Of a DNA stretch of 63,026 bases, positions 1-9,543 are shown piece by piece (positions within the stretch are counted from its first letter, which is position 1; each line of letters opens with the position of its first letter). The notes below the pieces were generated by a model. The model saw only the letters and a program-made list of their open reading frames with translations, was not told where the DNA came from and searched no databases. Source of the stretch: Cudoniella acicularis (Eukaryota; Ascomycota; Leotiomycetes; Helotiales; Helotiaceae); contig JAAMPI010000121.1 in assembly GCA_013054445.1 (NCBI GenBank), positions 1-63,026 of the forward strand, read 5' to 3'. Position numbers and translations under genes: made by a program.

Positions 1-286
1 CATATTGCCTATATGGGGTCTCCCAGCGTCTCTCTATAGCCCTTGCATATTCCCTCTTCTTATAAAGAGCCGCGAGGATCTCCCTTAAATCCGGCGGACC
101 TCCCTTTCGTGGTATACCTTTCCAAGCCTCTTTCAAAGCCGTAAAGTCCTCCTCACTTAAAACCCCGTACCAAAACTCGTCCTTAAGCAAAAAGGATTGT
201 AACTCCCCTAGTATAAACTCCCTGTCCGGGGCCCCTCCCTCCCATTTCCGTCTCCTCTCTCGATATGCCCTTCGTGTCCTCTCCTT
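1..286 (-). pseudogene. Unknown partial open frame at left edge
   Basis: On the minus strand the frame is open from the left edge for about 95 codons and is limited upstream by a TAA at 287-289. The frame stays readable beyond that stop with a basic, Arg-rich sequence. The conceptual product is rich in Arg, Lys and Glu and contains segments such as REFILGELQSFLLKDEFWYG and LREILAALYKKREYARAIE. I do not recognise the family. The composition and the neighbouring transposon debris suggest a mobile-element protein, but that is inference. The gene continues outside the window, so start, length and integrity are unknown. Confidence 0.3.
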
Positions 287-570
287 TTATAATCTTGCTT
301 GTAAGGCCTTCTCAACTACCCGTCGTGCTCGTGTAAACCGTCGTGCCCGTCCGTCCTGTGAAACCGGCTCCCCCTTCTACTCCCGGTACGAATCACGCCG
401 TCGCGCGTGGCACGCGGAGCACGTATACGCCCGTAGATGATTCCGGTCAAGAGGAAAGTCGATGATTGGCCGGATTCGCTTACACATTGAGCAGCAGTCA
501 CAAACGCGTGTCGATCGCGGGATCTAACGCCGCTCCTCGTAACGCGTGCAAAGAGATTCGGAAGCTAAAG

Positions 571-877
571 AGATAAGACAGGTCTGGCACTCGTGGCAGT
601 AACGTGGGCGGGCCATCGTAGGGGGGAAGACAGTAGGTAGGAAGAGGGATCTTGCACCAATACCATATAGATGTAGATGAAAACCCAACGTTAACACTAT
701 CGATGATGAACTTCTTTCAGGATGCTGAGACGGTTAATCTGCTAGGAAATCTATTGCGCACAAAACATGGCCTACTTCTTCTTACAAGACGGCTAGAGAC
801 ACAACCTTCTGCTTCCATCATCTTTCTTTTTACAACGGTCCTCACAACGACACCGTTAGTCTAAACATCACCCATAC
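571..877. other. Non-coding stretch left of GST pseudogene
   Basis: I see no gene, RNA or clear repeat in this stretch. Short open frames here have no coding character. Confidence 0.4.
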
Positions 878-1570
878 CTACACCTTCCCCGCCGCCTTCA
901 ATCTCTCCCCAAACGATATCGGAGGCTTCCCCCCAATCATTAACTCTAAACCCGGATCCGCCTTCGCTCTCGCCCTCTTATACCCCTCCCTCTCCACTAC
1001 TCTCTCCAAATACCCCAAAATCCCCTGATACCCCTCTCAACCTATACGGATAAAAAGATACGCATCGTAGTTAATGAAAAAATAATCATAATGTCAGCAG
1101 CAGTAAACTCTTCACCTGCCAACCACTTATTCTCCACAAGCCTCTTATCTAGCAGTTCCAGCATCTTCCCGAGTCTCTCTTTACCGCGCACACCGCCAGG
1201 AGTAGTCATCTCCTTATCCAAGAGCGAGATTTGTAGCATAGCCGAAACCTGAGGTTGGAAAGTGCCGTTAGAGAAATGGAACCAGTAGAGATAGTCTGCG
1301 TAATTTTTATGGGAGGGGGGGGAGAGCGAGGCGCTCGTTGCCGTAGACGTGGATTATATACTCGACGCAGGCGGCTGATTCCGCGAGCGTAAGGTTTACG
1401 TCTTGGATTATAGGTGCGGAACCGAAGGGGTTAAGGTCTTTGATGGATTGCGGAGAGAAGAAGGGGGAGCGTTGGTGTAGGGTTAGGGTGTAGGGGATTT
1501 GGAGTTCTTCGCAGAGCCAGGGGAGGCGCTCGGATTGGCTGGTTTGGAGGTGGTGGATTGTGAGTGGCAT
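878..1570 (-). pseudogene. Glutathione S-transferase pseudogene (frameshifted)
   Basis: The first exon-like frame (1570-1307) reads an N-terminal thioredoxin-fold half, with the ERLPWLCEEL helix, NPFGSAPII cis-Pro loop and ESAACVEYI. It loses frame in a G-rich tract with a run of 8 G at 1315-1322. The next frame carries the helical C-terminal half (DYLYWFHFSNGTFQPQ, LLDKRLVENKWLAGEEFTAA). A second frame loss at about 1040-1055 leads to a third frame (ILGYLERVVEREGYKRA) that ends at TAG 878-880. Joined, the segments cover a normal GST of about 220 residues. At least two frameshifts make it a pseudogene. The run of G could be an assembly error, but the second break is not in a homopolymer. Confidence 0.75.
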
Positions 1571-2006
1571 TTTGTAGTGGTGGGTGTTGGATGTTAAGAG
1601 GAATATTTGTGAGAATTTGGGGAAGCGAGGAGGTGGTCTTGATATTTGATATATATACTTGGAGGTATGGATTAGTGTTAAACCGTATTATTAATGGATA
1701 TCATTGGTGCATGGATTATTCATACTTTTTTTTTTTTTGATTCCATACTCTGCGTAGTTGCCTGAGGCGGAATGTAGAGATCACTAATCAGTACAGCGCG
1801 GTTCAGGCCCCCACGGAGATCTCCGCTCCACGTGAAAACATACAAGCAGTGCACCCTCTAAGGGAGGGTATAGGAAATCAAAAGCGACAAAACACCACTG
1901 AACAAGGAGACCCTTACGAGCCTAGTCAGATAAGTCTGTATTTCAGGCATCAAGGTCAATTGCATCGCGAATTACATCAACCACTTCTTATTCATTTAGA
2001 AGTAGA

Positions 2007-3600
2007 CTACCTATGGCGCTCCATTAGCTCCTGTACCCAACCCTCCTGCTTTAAAACTAGCTGATTTATCCAATTTTAAGGTATTATGTCCTCCTCTTCC
2101 AAGACCATCACCTCCATCTCGGCCACTGTGGTAGGCTAACGCCGGCGTCTATGCAATGCCTGCTTGATCCTCCTCTAACAATCCTCAATTGGGTTTATAT
2201 CAGGACTTGTAGAGTGGTGCGGCATTAAGATAATACCGTGAGCTATACGCCATTTAGCACAACAGCTACTCGTTGACTTGTGACCGTGAGCTGAGTTGCC
2301 ATCCCCTATAAATAAGGGCTCCACGATTAGGTGAAGGAGGTGAGTAATTGTGGCAAAGGCCTCAAGAATCGGCTAAATATAAGGTTAGAGGACTTGCGTA
2401 AGGTAATCCTTTTGCGTGAGCGCTCCTGACTTGCCAGAACCGTGGACAAAGATTAAAGGACTCTTCTATCCATATCTAATCGCTCCCTACGCGTTAACAG
2501 GTGTCGTGTGGCCCCGGTAAAACTGGTGCTGTATACACGTCGGATGTGTTCTCTCCCCTCTCTTCCTCGTTACTCTCTGCTTTACTGTCCTTCCTCCAAC
2601 TAGAAATGTGACCTCGTCTGACCAAAGGACCTTTAGTCACTCCACCGTCCAAAATATGTGTTGAATAGCCCAAAGGAATCGTGCTAAAACTTGTGCGGGA
2701 GTAAGGTAGGTGTCACGACCCACCGGTCAGGTGATCAGATCACCTGACGGAGTCTGTTGAAGTGTGTGCCTGGAAGCCTGAGGCTGCTATGGCACCCAGC
2801 ACGTGCTTTAGGGCACGTCTCACTTGTAGTCTAGAGATGTGGCCCGAGGACCTGATCTTTGATTCTGTACAGTTGATAATATACTTGATTGACCCCAATT
2901 GAGCCCTCCGGACGATCTCTATGTTCCTATTGCTTGTGTTGATGATACCACTCGTCGACCAGCTGGAGTCGACCAATTCCAATAGAGTCCTGGATCTGGG
3001 GAGTCGCTTTGGTAGCTGGACTCCTGGACTCCTAGACTCCACGACTACCACTACCTATATAGCTATATAGTTTTCCTATGTTAGAACTTCGTGCTCAACT
3101 CATATTCATATATCATCACTTGATTAGGATAACGCTCTACCAGAACCTGCTTAACGCTTCCAAGGCTAAGTAAACCCCTTCCACGTGATATAGCGATACC
3201 ACGTGATAACAGAATGTTACAGTAGGGCTTCTGGCAAGCCACACACCTGAAATACCCCCTCTGTTTGAGCCGTGTTGCGAGGGTCTGTGGAGTACAGGTA
3301 AGCTTAAGCTCGTCGCGCAAATGTGTCCAATCCAAGTATTAATTGTCCCACGTCTCTAATAAGTACTTAATGATTGTGTTAACGTGTGACTCTGTTAAGA
3401 GTTAAGGAGCACCGGTCCTTGAAGGGCGTACACGCTCGGGAGCGGCATAGCTCAAAACTCGATTGATTGTCGCTTTGCCAAGCTTATAGTGGACTATGAT
3501 ATCCTTAATTGGTATCTTTGCAAAGCCATACAACTGGCGTATCGCCTCCTTGTGTTTCGTAGGGATTTCGTCCCCTGGGCGGTGGGGACCTCCATAATTG
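2007..3600 (-). pseudogene. Tc1/mariner DDE transposase relic, split by solo LTR
   Basis: The minus-strand frame starts near 3600 with a helix-turn-helix-like segment (PTKHKEAIRQLYGFAKIPIK, KLGKATINRVLSYA). It continues to LKQRGYFRCVACQKPY, is cut by the LTR, and resumes with PAQVLARFLWAIQHIFWTVE. The first catalytic Asp lies in WSDEVTF, the second in GDGNSAHGHKS, and the third motif is SPDINPIEDC. It ends at TAG 2007-2009. Stops within the frame sit where Trp or Gln is expected, for example directly after NPIEDC. This is the pattern left by C-to-T change on either strand (RIP-like). Family assignment is firm; the copy is non-functional. Confidence 0.8.
2711..3221 (+). mobile_element. Solo LTR, family 1 copy A (511 bp), nested in mariner
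   Basis: It starts TGTCACGACCCA and ends CAGAATGTTACA, the TG...CA ends of a retrotransposon LTR. It is flanked by perfect 5-bp target-site duplications GTAGG (2706-2710 and 3222-3226). It shares the block with CTATATAGCTATATAG, the CGTGCTCAACTCATA stretch and the CACGTGATAT...ACCACGTGAT tail with the copies at 5018-5292 and 23845-24101. It is the long variant, with about 240 bp extra in the middle. No internal retrotransposon genes adjoin it, so it is a solo LTR left by LTR-LTR recombination. Confidence 0.9.
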
Positions 3601-3654
3601 ATGCAATTTTAAGGTGTGTGCTCGCTAAAATACAGACTTATCTGATTAGGCTCG

Positions 3655-4593
3655 TTAACCTTACAAGTATCACGTGTATATAAGCGAATGTAGATCTAAA
3701 AATGGTTCCGGAGGGATCCTTGTCAGAGCCAAAATAGGACCCGCCCTAGACACAAGACTAGGAAAGTATACCCAAGCCTCAAAGGAGCCAAAACGAGCCC
3801 CTTGGGTACTAAAATGGGTCTCCTTATGCATGCTCAGGTTGACTCTGCCGTGTGCTCAGGCCGTGCTCAGGAATACTCACCCATAGCTCAGGCTAAAGCA
3901 GCAGCTGCTTAGGTCTAGAGACGGAAATGGAAAATGCCATGAGAACATTCCCATGCGAGATTCGCTGTTAGTGATAGAGATATAGAAGACATCTGATGAC
4001 TATTCATAAAACTCTTCTGATCAAGTAAAAATAAAGAAGATATGCTTTCGCAGAAAGAAGTGATGTGGAGAAAGAGAAGGAAAAGGGAGGAATGAAAGCA
4101 TAGAAACTGGCGCACCTAGCCTTATGCGAGTATATTTATGTCTAGGAAGATTGCCGTGCATTCTTTAAGTATGAGAAGAAGAGTAAAGATTTGAATTTCA
4201 AGGGGATAAGATTGGAAAGATCTTGGGTAAAAAAAAAGAAATCAAAGCAATGCCCTGCATCAAGAGAGTTACTGACCTACCACTGGGCTAGAGAAACCAG
4301 AAAATCAGACAACTAATAAAACATATGATTTTGTCTCGAAAAGAATATTAAATCTGTGAAATAGTGAACCTGTACCTTTTTAGACAATTTACCAAGAATA
4401 TATCTCGCTGAAGCAGTCCTCCTGATGTTGAAATAGGCTTCACTCGCTTAATAATAGGGTTTCTGAAGTGTAGTTCCAGTGCCCCAGGAACGCCAGGAAT
4501 GCCAAACGTCGCTGGAAAACACCTACGTCATGCAACCAATACTACTCAAAACCACGACTTCGCAACATCAATTGCCTCCTTGATGTACCTTCA
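3655..4593. other. Gene-poor stretch between mariner and methyltransferase-like pseudogene
   Basis: I see no supported gene. A tract around 3760-3860 repeats short motifs rich in CTCAGG and GAGCC. Short open frames here do not look coding. Confidence 0.4.
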
Positions 4594-6104
4594 ATGGCTT
4601 CTTCTGATGAGATCTTTGATCGCTGGCACGGAATCGTCGAAAATGATTTCACAAAGACCATCGCGCAGACATTTGACCTACCTCCCGACGATTCATACGT
4701 TTATCGAGCAGAGTCGTTTGGGATGAAGTTGCTAGAAATCGAAGAGAAAATAGAGAGCGGAGGAATGAAGTACAATTATATGGCGCATGGAAGTCGAATT
4801 GAGATAATTCTTCCCATCGAATGGCGGCAACAGATGTTGACTGACTAAGGTGCCTTCTGTTGAAATTCCAAGGTCTTCGAGTCAAAAACGAGTGTATTCC
4901 ATTAAGGAGAAGATGACTACTGCACAGGAAGGGCTTCCAGAGCCTATAATTATGGGCGTGGCACCAGGCCAAAGCGTACCCTGAAACGGGTCTGCGACCC
5001 AAACCGCAACACCTTCTTGTAACGTTCTGTTATCACGTGAGGTCGCAATGTCACGTGAAAGGGGTTTACTTAGCCTTGAAAGCGTCAAGCAGGTTCTGGT
5101 AGAGCGTTATCGTAATCAAGTGATGATATATGAATATGAGTTGAGCACGAAGCTTTAATATAGGAAAACTATATAGCTATATAGGTAGTGATAGAAGTAG
5201 GGGCCCGAGATATCAGAAGGCCGACGAACCCGCCTCGCCTTCTCGACCTCTCGGTCTCCACGTGACTTATCACCTGATCATGGGTTGTGACGCTTCTGCA
5301 GACATTGACGCGTACACATCTCTCTTTCTACCCACGACGGACACTTCAAAAGCTTTGAAACCCTTCTCCTCGAATGCGAAGAAAAACAATCCAAGGATGA
5401 GGGTTACTGAATACCTCGAGAAACGACGAATTGCATCACCATTCAAGATCTTGAAATCGAAAACACACCTCAATCCATATCTCGATCTGTGGGCACTGTC
5501 TTGCCATCTGGTGGAGTTCACAGGGCCACTCGACGACCCTGGATACGAGAGCCCAGCTTCTGCAAAGGTGGCACATCCCATACTCTTGGTCTTTTACCAT
5601 CATTTTGGCTGTGTGGTACCGACGTATGAAGCGCTCTACATCATTTCCTAGCTTGTTGGAGAGTCGGCAGCTGAAGGTGTGATTGATATGGCGAGTGGAA
5701 ATGGATACTGGACGTATATTTTGCGAAGGATGAAGATCGATGTGTTGGTTGTGGATAATATGACAAGCGAATATCGAACCATGTGGATCTTGGATACGGT
5801 AAAAGGCGACGGCGTGGAATATCTGAAGAAGAGTTCTGGAGGAAAAGGGAGAGTTCTGCTGATGATTTACATGATAACCGCAGGAACCTTCACGAAAAGA
5901 ATTCTCAAGGTCTACCAAGGAAATGTTATCGTTATGGTCGGAACACAAAATAGAAATCGGTACACTGGCTTCAGTCACTGCACAATGGAGAAGTACTTCA
6001 ATAGAGAGATGAAAGAGTGGGAATTGGTATGCAGGATTGCGATGCTAAGTTTTGCGGGAAAAGACGAAGCATTGTACGCCTGGAAGAGGAAGCCCTCTGC
6101 ATAG
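4594..6104 (+). pseudogene. SAM-methyltransferase-like gene split by a solo LTR
   Basis: The N-terminal part reads from ATG 4594 (MASSDEIFDRWHGIVENDFT) to TAA 4846-4848 and continues in a shifted frame (KVPSVEIPRSSSQKRVYSIK) to about 5012. An LTR with duplicated CTTCT follows. Past the LTR the frame resumes (SADIDAYTSLFLPTTD), reaches a TAG at 5649-5651, and goes on to 6104. The second half holds a motif-I-like GVIDMASGNGYWTYILRR, an acidic VVDNM that fits the end of strand 2, and the tail SFAGKDEALYAWKRK. These suggest a Rossmann-fold methyltransferase-like family of unknown substrate found in fungi. Three breaks (frameshift or missed intron, LTR, TAG) make it non-functional. Confidence 0.6.
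5018..5292 (-). mobile_element. Solo LTR, family 1 copy C (275 bp), inside a gene
   Basis: This is the inverse orientation of copy A. It runs from TGTAACGTTCTG to TGGGTTGTGACG, with one changed terminal base (G for A). Perfect 5-bp duplications CTTCT lie at 5013-5017 and 5293-5297. It contains the shared CTATATAGCTATATAG and the GAGTTGAGCACGAAG block. It interrupts the methyltransferase-like gene at 4594-6104. Confidence 0.9.
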
Positions 6105-6283
6105 AAAATCCACGGCCGAATCAGGAGGGTCGCTATAAAACCAATTATGAGGCATGTCCACTCACATTGAAAACCAGTCATGGCGAGTGCTAATCACCTG
6201 CGCAGGCCGCCATGGCTCACTCGATGACGCTCTTTTTCTGGACCGCCGGAGGTTTGATTTCAGAATGCGGTTATATTAGTACT

Positions 6284-8365
6284 CTATAAGCGTAATTGTT
6301 CTTCTGCTGGCCCCGAAGTTGCCCGCAAGGGACTTCTTGACCTCGAGCTTGCCCTCGAACCTCTATCTCTATCTCTTCCTCTCGGTTGACCGGCAGCAAG
6401 CAACCCAGCTTCACTTCCCACGCTCCCAATACTATTTCCGTGTTTCAGGGTCATTGGGCTTATGGGTGTCGCTGGACTCTTCGGCACAGTCAATCGAGTG
6501 GACGCAGGACTTGTGACGTCGAAATGGGTATCTCCATCCAATTCGTATCTAATCCTGGAGTCCGTATCCATAATTTCAGTCGGTCTAGTGTCCGCTGGCA
6601 GTTGATAAATTTCGTTCCCATCTGCAGGCAATTCTCCATCTGGCATATATTTCGAATGCATGCTGGCTGCTTTTTTGTACATTGACTCTACTTCGTCTTG
6701 CTCTGACCACGGCATTTTGTTGTTCTGTGGAAATTCTGTGAGAGGTACTGGCTCGGAAGGAGATGGTTCCTCTAGTGTTGTGTTCATTTGTTGGTTTCGT
6801 CGCCAGTACCAGAATCCCAACGCACAAATAGCGACTACTGCTACTCCCCCGATGAATCCTCCAGCTGCCGCTTTGATCGTATTGTTGTTTGATGATTGGT
6901 CTGCACTGGTAGTATTTGTGGAATTTGCATACGAAGGAGAAATAATCGTGCCGACTTGCGCCGCTGCGCCCTGATTCCAGGTGCATTGACTGACGGAGAA
7001 GTTTCCTCGTTCATAATCGACAGTTAAATACGCTTCCTGCAAGAAAGTTCTACCGAGAGTATATTGTGTTGAGTTTGCAGCTCTTTGGAGAGGAAAATAA
7101 TACGTTGAATTTGCGACGAAAGGATAAGCTACCTTGACGGCGAAAGCGCTGAATGGAAGGACTATATTCACCGTGGATCCTCCAGTCGTACTGGCTGCAA
7201 GTCGGAATGTGACGGTTGGATTTTGTGACAAAATAGTGGTGTAAAGAGTGGTATTCATAAGGTATTTTGATGTGCTATTATCCCATGTCAAGCCAAAAGC
7301 TTGCTCGAAAAGCAGACATGCTTCCAAGGGAAGCCAAATATTCGGATCAGTGGATTCGATGAAGGCATAGATTGGAGTAGGAAGAAGAGATGTCGTGCTT
7401 GTTCCACCGAAAATGATGGATTGCACTCCGACCACAATATCGCGAGTCACGTCTTGACTCAGTGTGAATTGGACATCATTGGATTGAAACCTCGAGCTGT
7501 CGTATCCTCCAAAAATGAGCTGCGCGTACTGTCCAGCTGAAAGTCCTGCTGAAGGTTAGCGAAACCCATCAGCTACCAGTTAAATACGTACTGTAGTTTG
7601 CTCCTGCTGTATAACTCCAGGTCAAAGAAGGAATTGCGTTTTGGTTTCGCAGAGTTTTGAAGAATGATGGGACCGAGTAATTCCCAAATGTGGTGTAAAT
7701 TACAGGTTGTGTCCCGAGGCCAAAAAGACCACTGTTTAATTAGTAAGTACTCCACTGAATGCTCAAGAGAACTAACAGGTAAAGAGGATTCGGCAGGTTG
7801 TACGCTGCGACCGTCTGATTTTTTAAAGTTGGCGCATCAACACCATCTTGAAATCCCAGTCCGAGTGTGTCCACGCCATAATCGAGAAAGAAATTATACC
7901 CCAAATTCGCTTCAAAACCGAAATGGTTCACATTATCATTCAGAGAGAACCAGCCTTGATCTACCCATGTTGTTGACTGATTATGGTCGAAGGTTCCTCC
8001 ACGAGAGAAAGGGCAATTCGAAGGAACACCTTGGGGGATTGCACCGACCAAACATCCTGCTGGCTGCACAACAATCGTTTGTGGAGAATTTGTCGAAGCA
8101 ACTACCCGTACGCTCTGGGCTGGGCTTCCGACTCGAATGTTGAACGTGCTCCAACTCCCGTCGATGCCTTCACTTCAAGAAGTCAATATTTGATGGCACT
8201 ACGCACTGGGAAAACTTACAAGTATTCGCTTGGTGGAACGACAATGGGAGCAGGAATTACTTGAGTTCGTCTTTGAATCGAAACAGACTGCACATCAACC
8301 AATCTCGCGACCGCACTTGAAGCTGTCGTGATCAAGAACGCTACATCATAACGCATACTGCGCAT
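6284..8365 (-). CDS. Membrane-anchored aspartic-protease homologue (A1 fold), catalytic Asp missing
   Basis: Four exons fit the minus strand: 8365-8220, 8172-7777, 7731-7592 and 7548-6284, with introns of 42-47 nt. The start at MRSMRY or the Met three codons later gives a hydrophobic N-terminus (MRYDVAFLITTASSA) fitting a signal peptide. The pepsin-like body includes LYLGLFGLGTQP, LIFGGYDSS and TLGRTFLQEAYLTVDYE. One membrane segment (GFIGGVAVVAICALGFWYW) is followed by basic residues and a Ser/Pro-rich cytosolic tail of about 170 residues. Where family A1 has the two Asp-Thr/Ser-Gly motifs, this protein reads VVASTNSPQ and FIESTDPNIW, so neither catalytic Asp is present. It is probably a non-peptidase surface protein of this fungal subfamily. 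Several N-glycosylation sequons lie in the extracellular part. Confidence 0.85.
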
Positions 8366-9543
8366 CACGATGCTCTTGATGAGCCATGAAGGAAGGAAAG
8401 TCGATGCTCGGGTCTCGAGGAAGAAGCCATCGACGTGGGTGTGAGGCTCTTTTCCCGCACACGAGGTAAGCATCCAATTTAGAGTCCAGGACTTTCCTCA
8501 ATGGGGCGATGAGGCATGGATACGAAATCCCTGTCTTTATTGATTCTCAGGGGCTGATGGAATCAGCAGTGGAGTTTCCGTCGCGAGAGAAGAGATCCAC
8601 CCGAGGTTCTTGTTTCTCCTCTCGTTGGTTTAAATGTGCAGGGTGTTGTGAGGCACAGTCGTGGACCCATGTTTTCCTCTCGAGTTGGGGGCTGGACCAA
8701 ACTTCTTTTGGCAGAAAGTTGAGCTGAAAATTCTCTCTGTGTGCAAGTGCTACTACATATTTTATGCGAAGGAAGGGTCAGATTCGATCGTGTGCTATTT
8801 CCCTTTTTTTTTTCGTATTACTCAGATCAAGAGTTACGAGACTGATTGTTTTCATTCGAACTCACTGTGCGACTGGCAAACGTCCCGGGTCCATGGGCTA
8901 GTTTAAGCATACCCGTTGCGCAAAAACAAGGCTGAACAGGGGTATCGGCTGGGGTTGCGCGTTTCCCGTTGCGATGCATGCAGGGGAGTTTCTTTAGCCG
9001 CTTGCAAAGATCGCCCCCCTTTCGCCCTCAGCTCCCAGGGATGTACGCACCAAATAAAGCCGTCGAATCATCGAACATATTTCGAACTCCGAACTCCCTA
9101 ATGGAGATAGGGCCCTCTTTTGTCGTGCATCAAACCAGGTTTGCATGAGGTTGACCGCTTACCGTGGCTTTAGAAAGGAAATTGGAGTTCTTCGGCCACG
9201 TTTTTTTCACGCCAGTGGTGTGCGGAGGTTACACTATTGCAGTTTGCACACTCCAAGGCGTTGGGGCCCTGAAAACGAAGCGGACCCGTTTCCAGGCAGT
9301 GCATCATTTGAGCCGCAGAAAATGCCAGGAAGGGAAGATCATTAGAGGGGTGTGGTAGGACTGCATTTGTAGAATTTTAACCGCATCTTTTGGAGCCTCC
9401 AAGTTGGAGGTTCTCCGCTCAGCCTCGTTCTTCAATTCTCTTTCCATCATCCTCACATTCTCACACTCTTTTGGTTCGCGGAACCTGTCACTATCGTTTA
9501 GTATTGCTTTGCTGTTTGGTTTGAACTTTGAGATATTTCGATA
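8366..9543. other. Intergenic region, divergent promoters
   Basis: About 1.2 kb lies between divergently transcribed genes. I see no coding signal or RNA gene; it presumably holds both promoters. A pyrimidine-rich stretch with CTTTCCATCATCCTC lies about 100 bp before the start at 9544. Confidence 0.4.

Larger units (their letters stand above)
1917..3654 (-). mobile_element. Tc1/mariner DNA transposon, decayed, with nested solo LTR
   Basis: Terminal inverted repeats of about 28 bp are visible. The left one is 1917-1944 (CGAGCCTAGTCAGATAAGTC...) and its near-identical inverse is 3627-3654. Between them, on the minus strand, lies a Tc1/mariner transposase relic. A 511-bp solo LTR sits inside at 2711-3221. 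Without the LTR and its 5-bp duplication the element is about 1.2 kb, a normal size for a Tc1-like element. TA dinucleotides lie at or near both outer ends, but the duplication is not clean. The transposase has many stops, so the copy is dead. Confidence 0.8.

Noticed and set aside
3081..3335. A separate small gene on the minus strand at this position.
   Set aside because: Its reading is mariner transposase sequence up to the LTR and LTR sequence beyond it.
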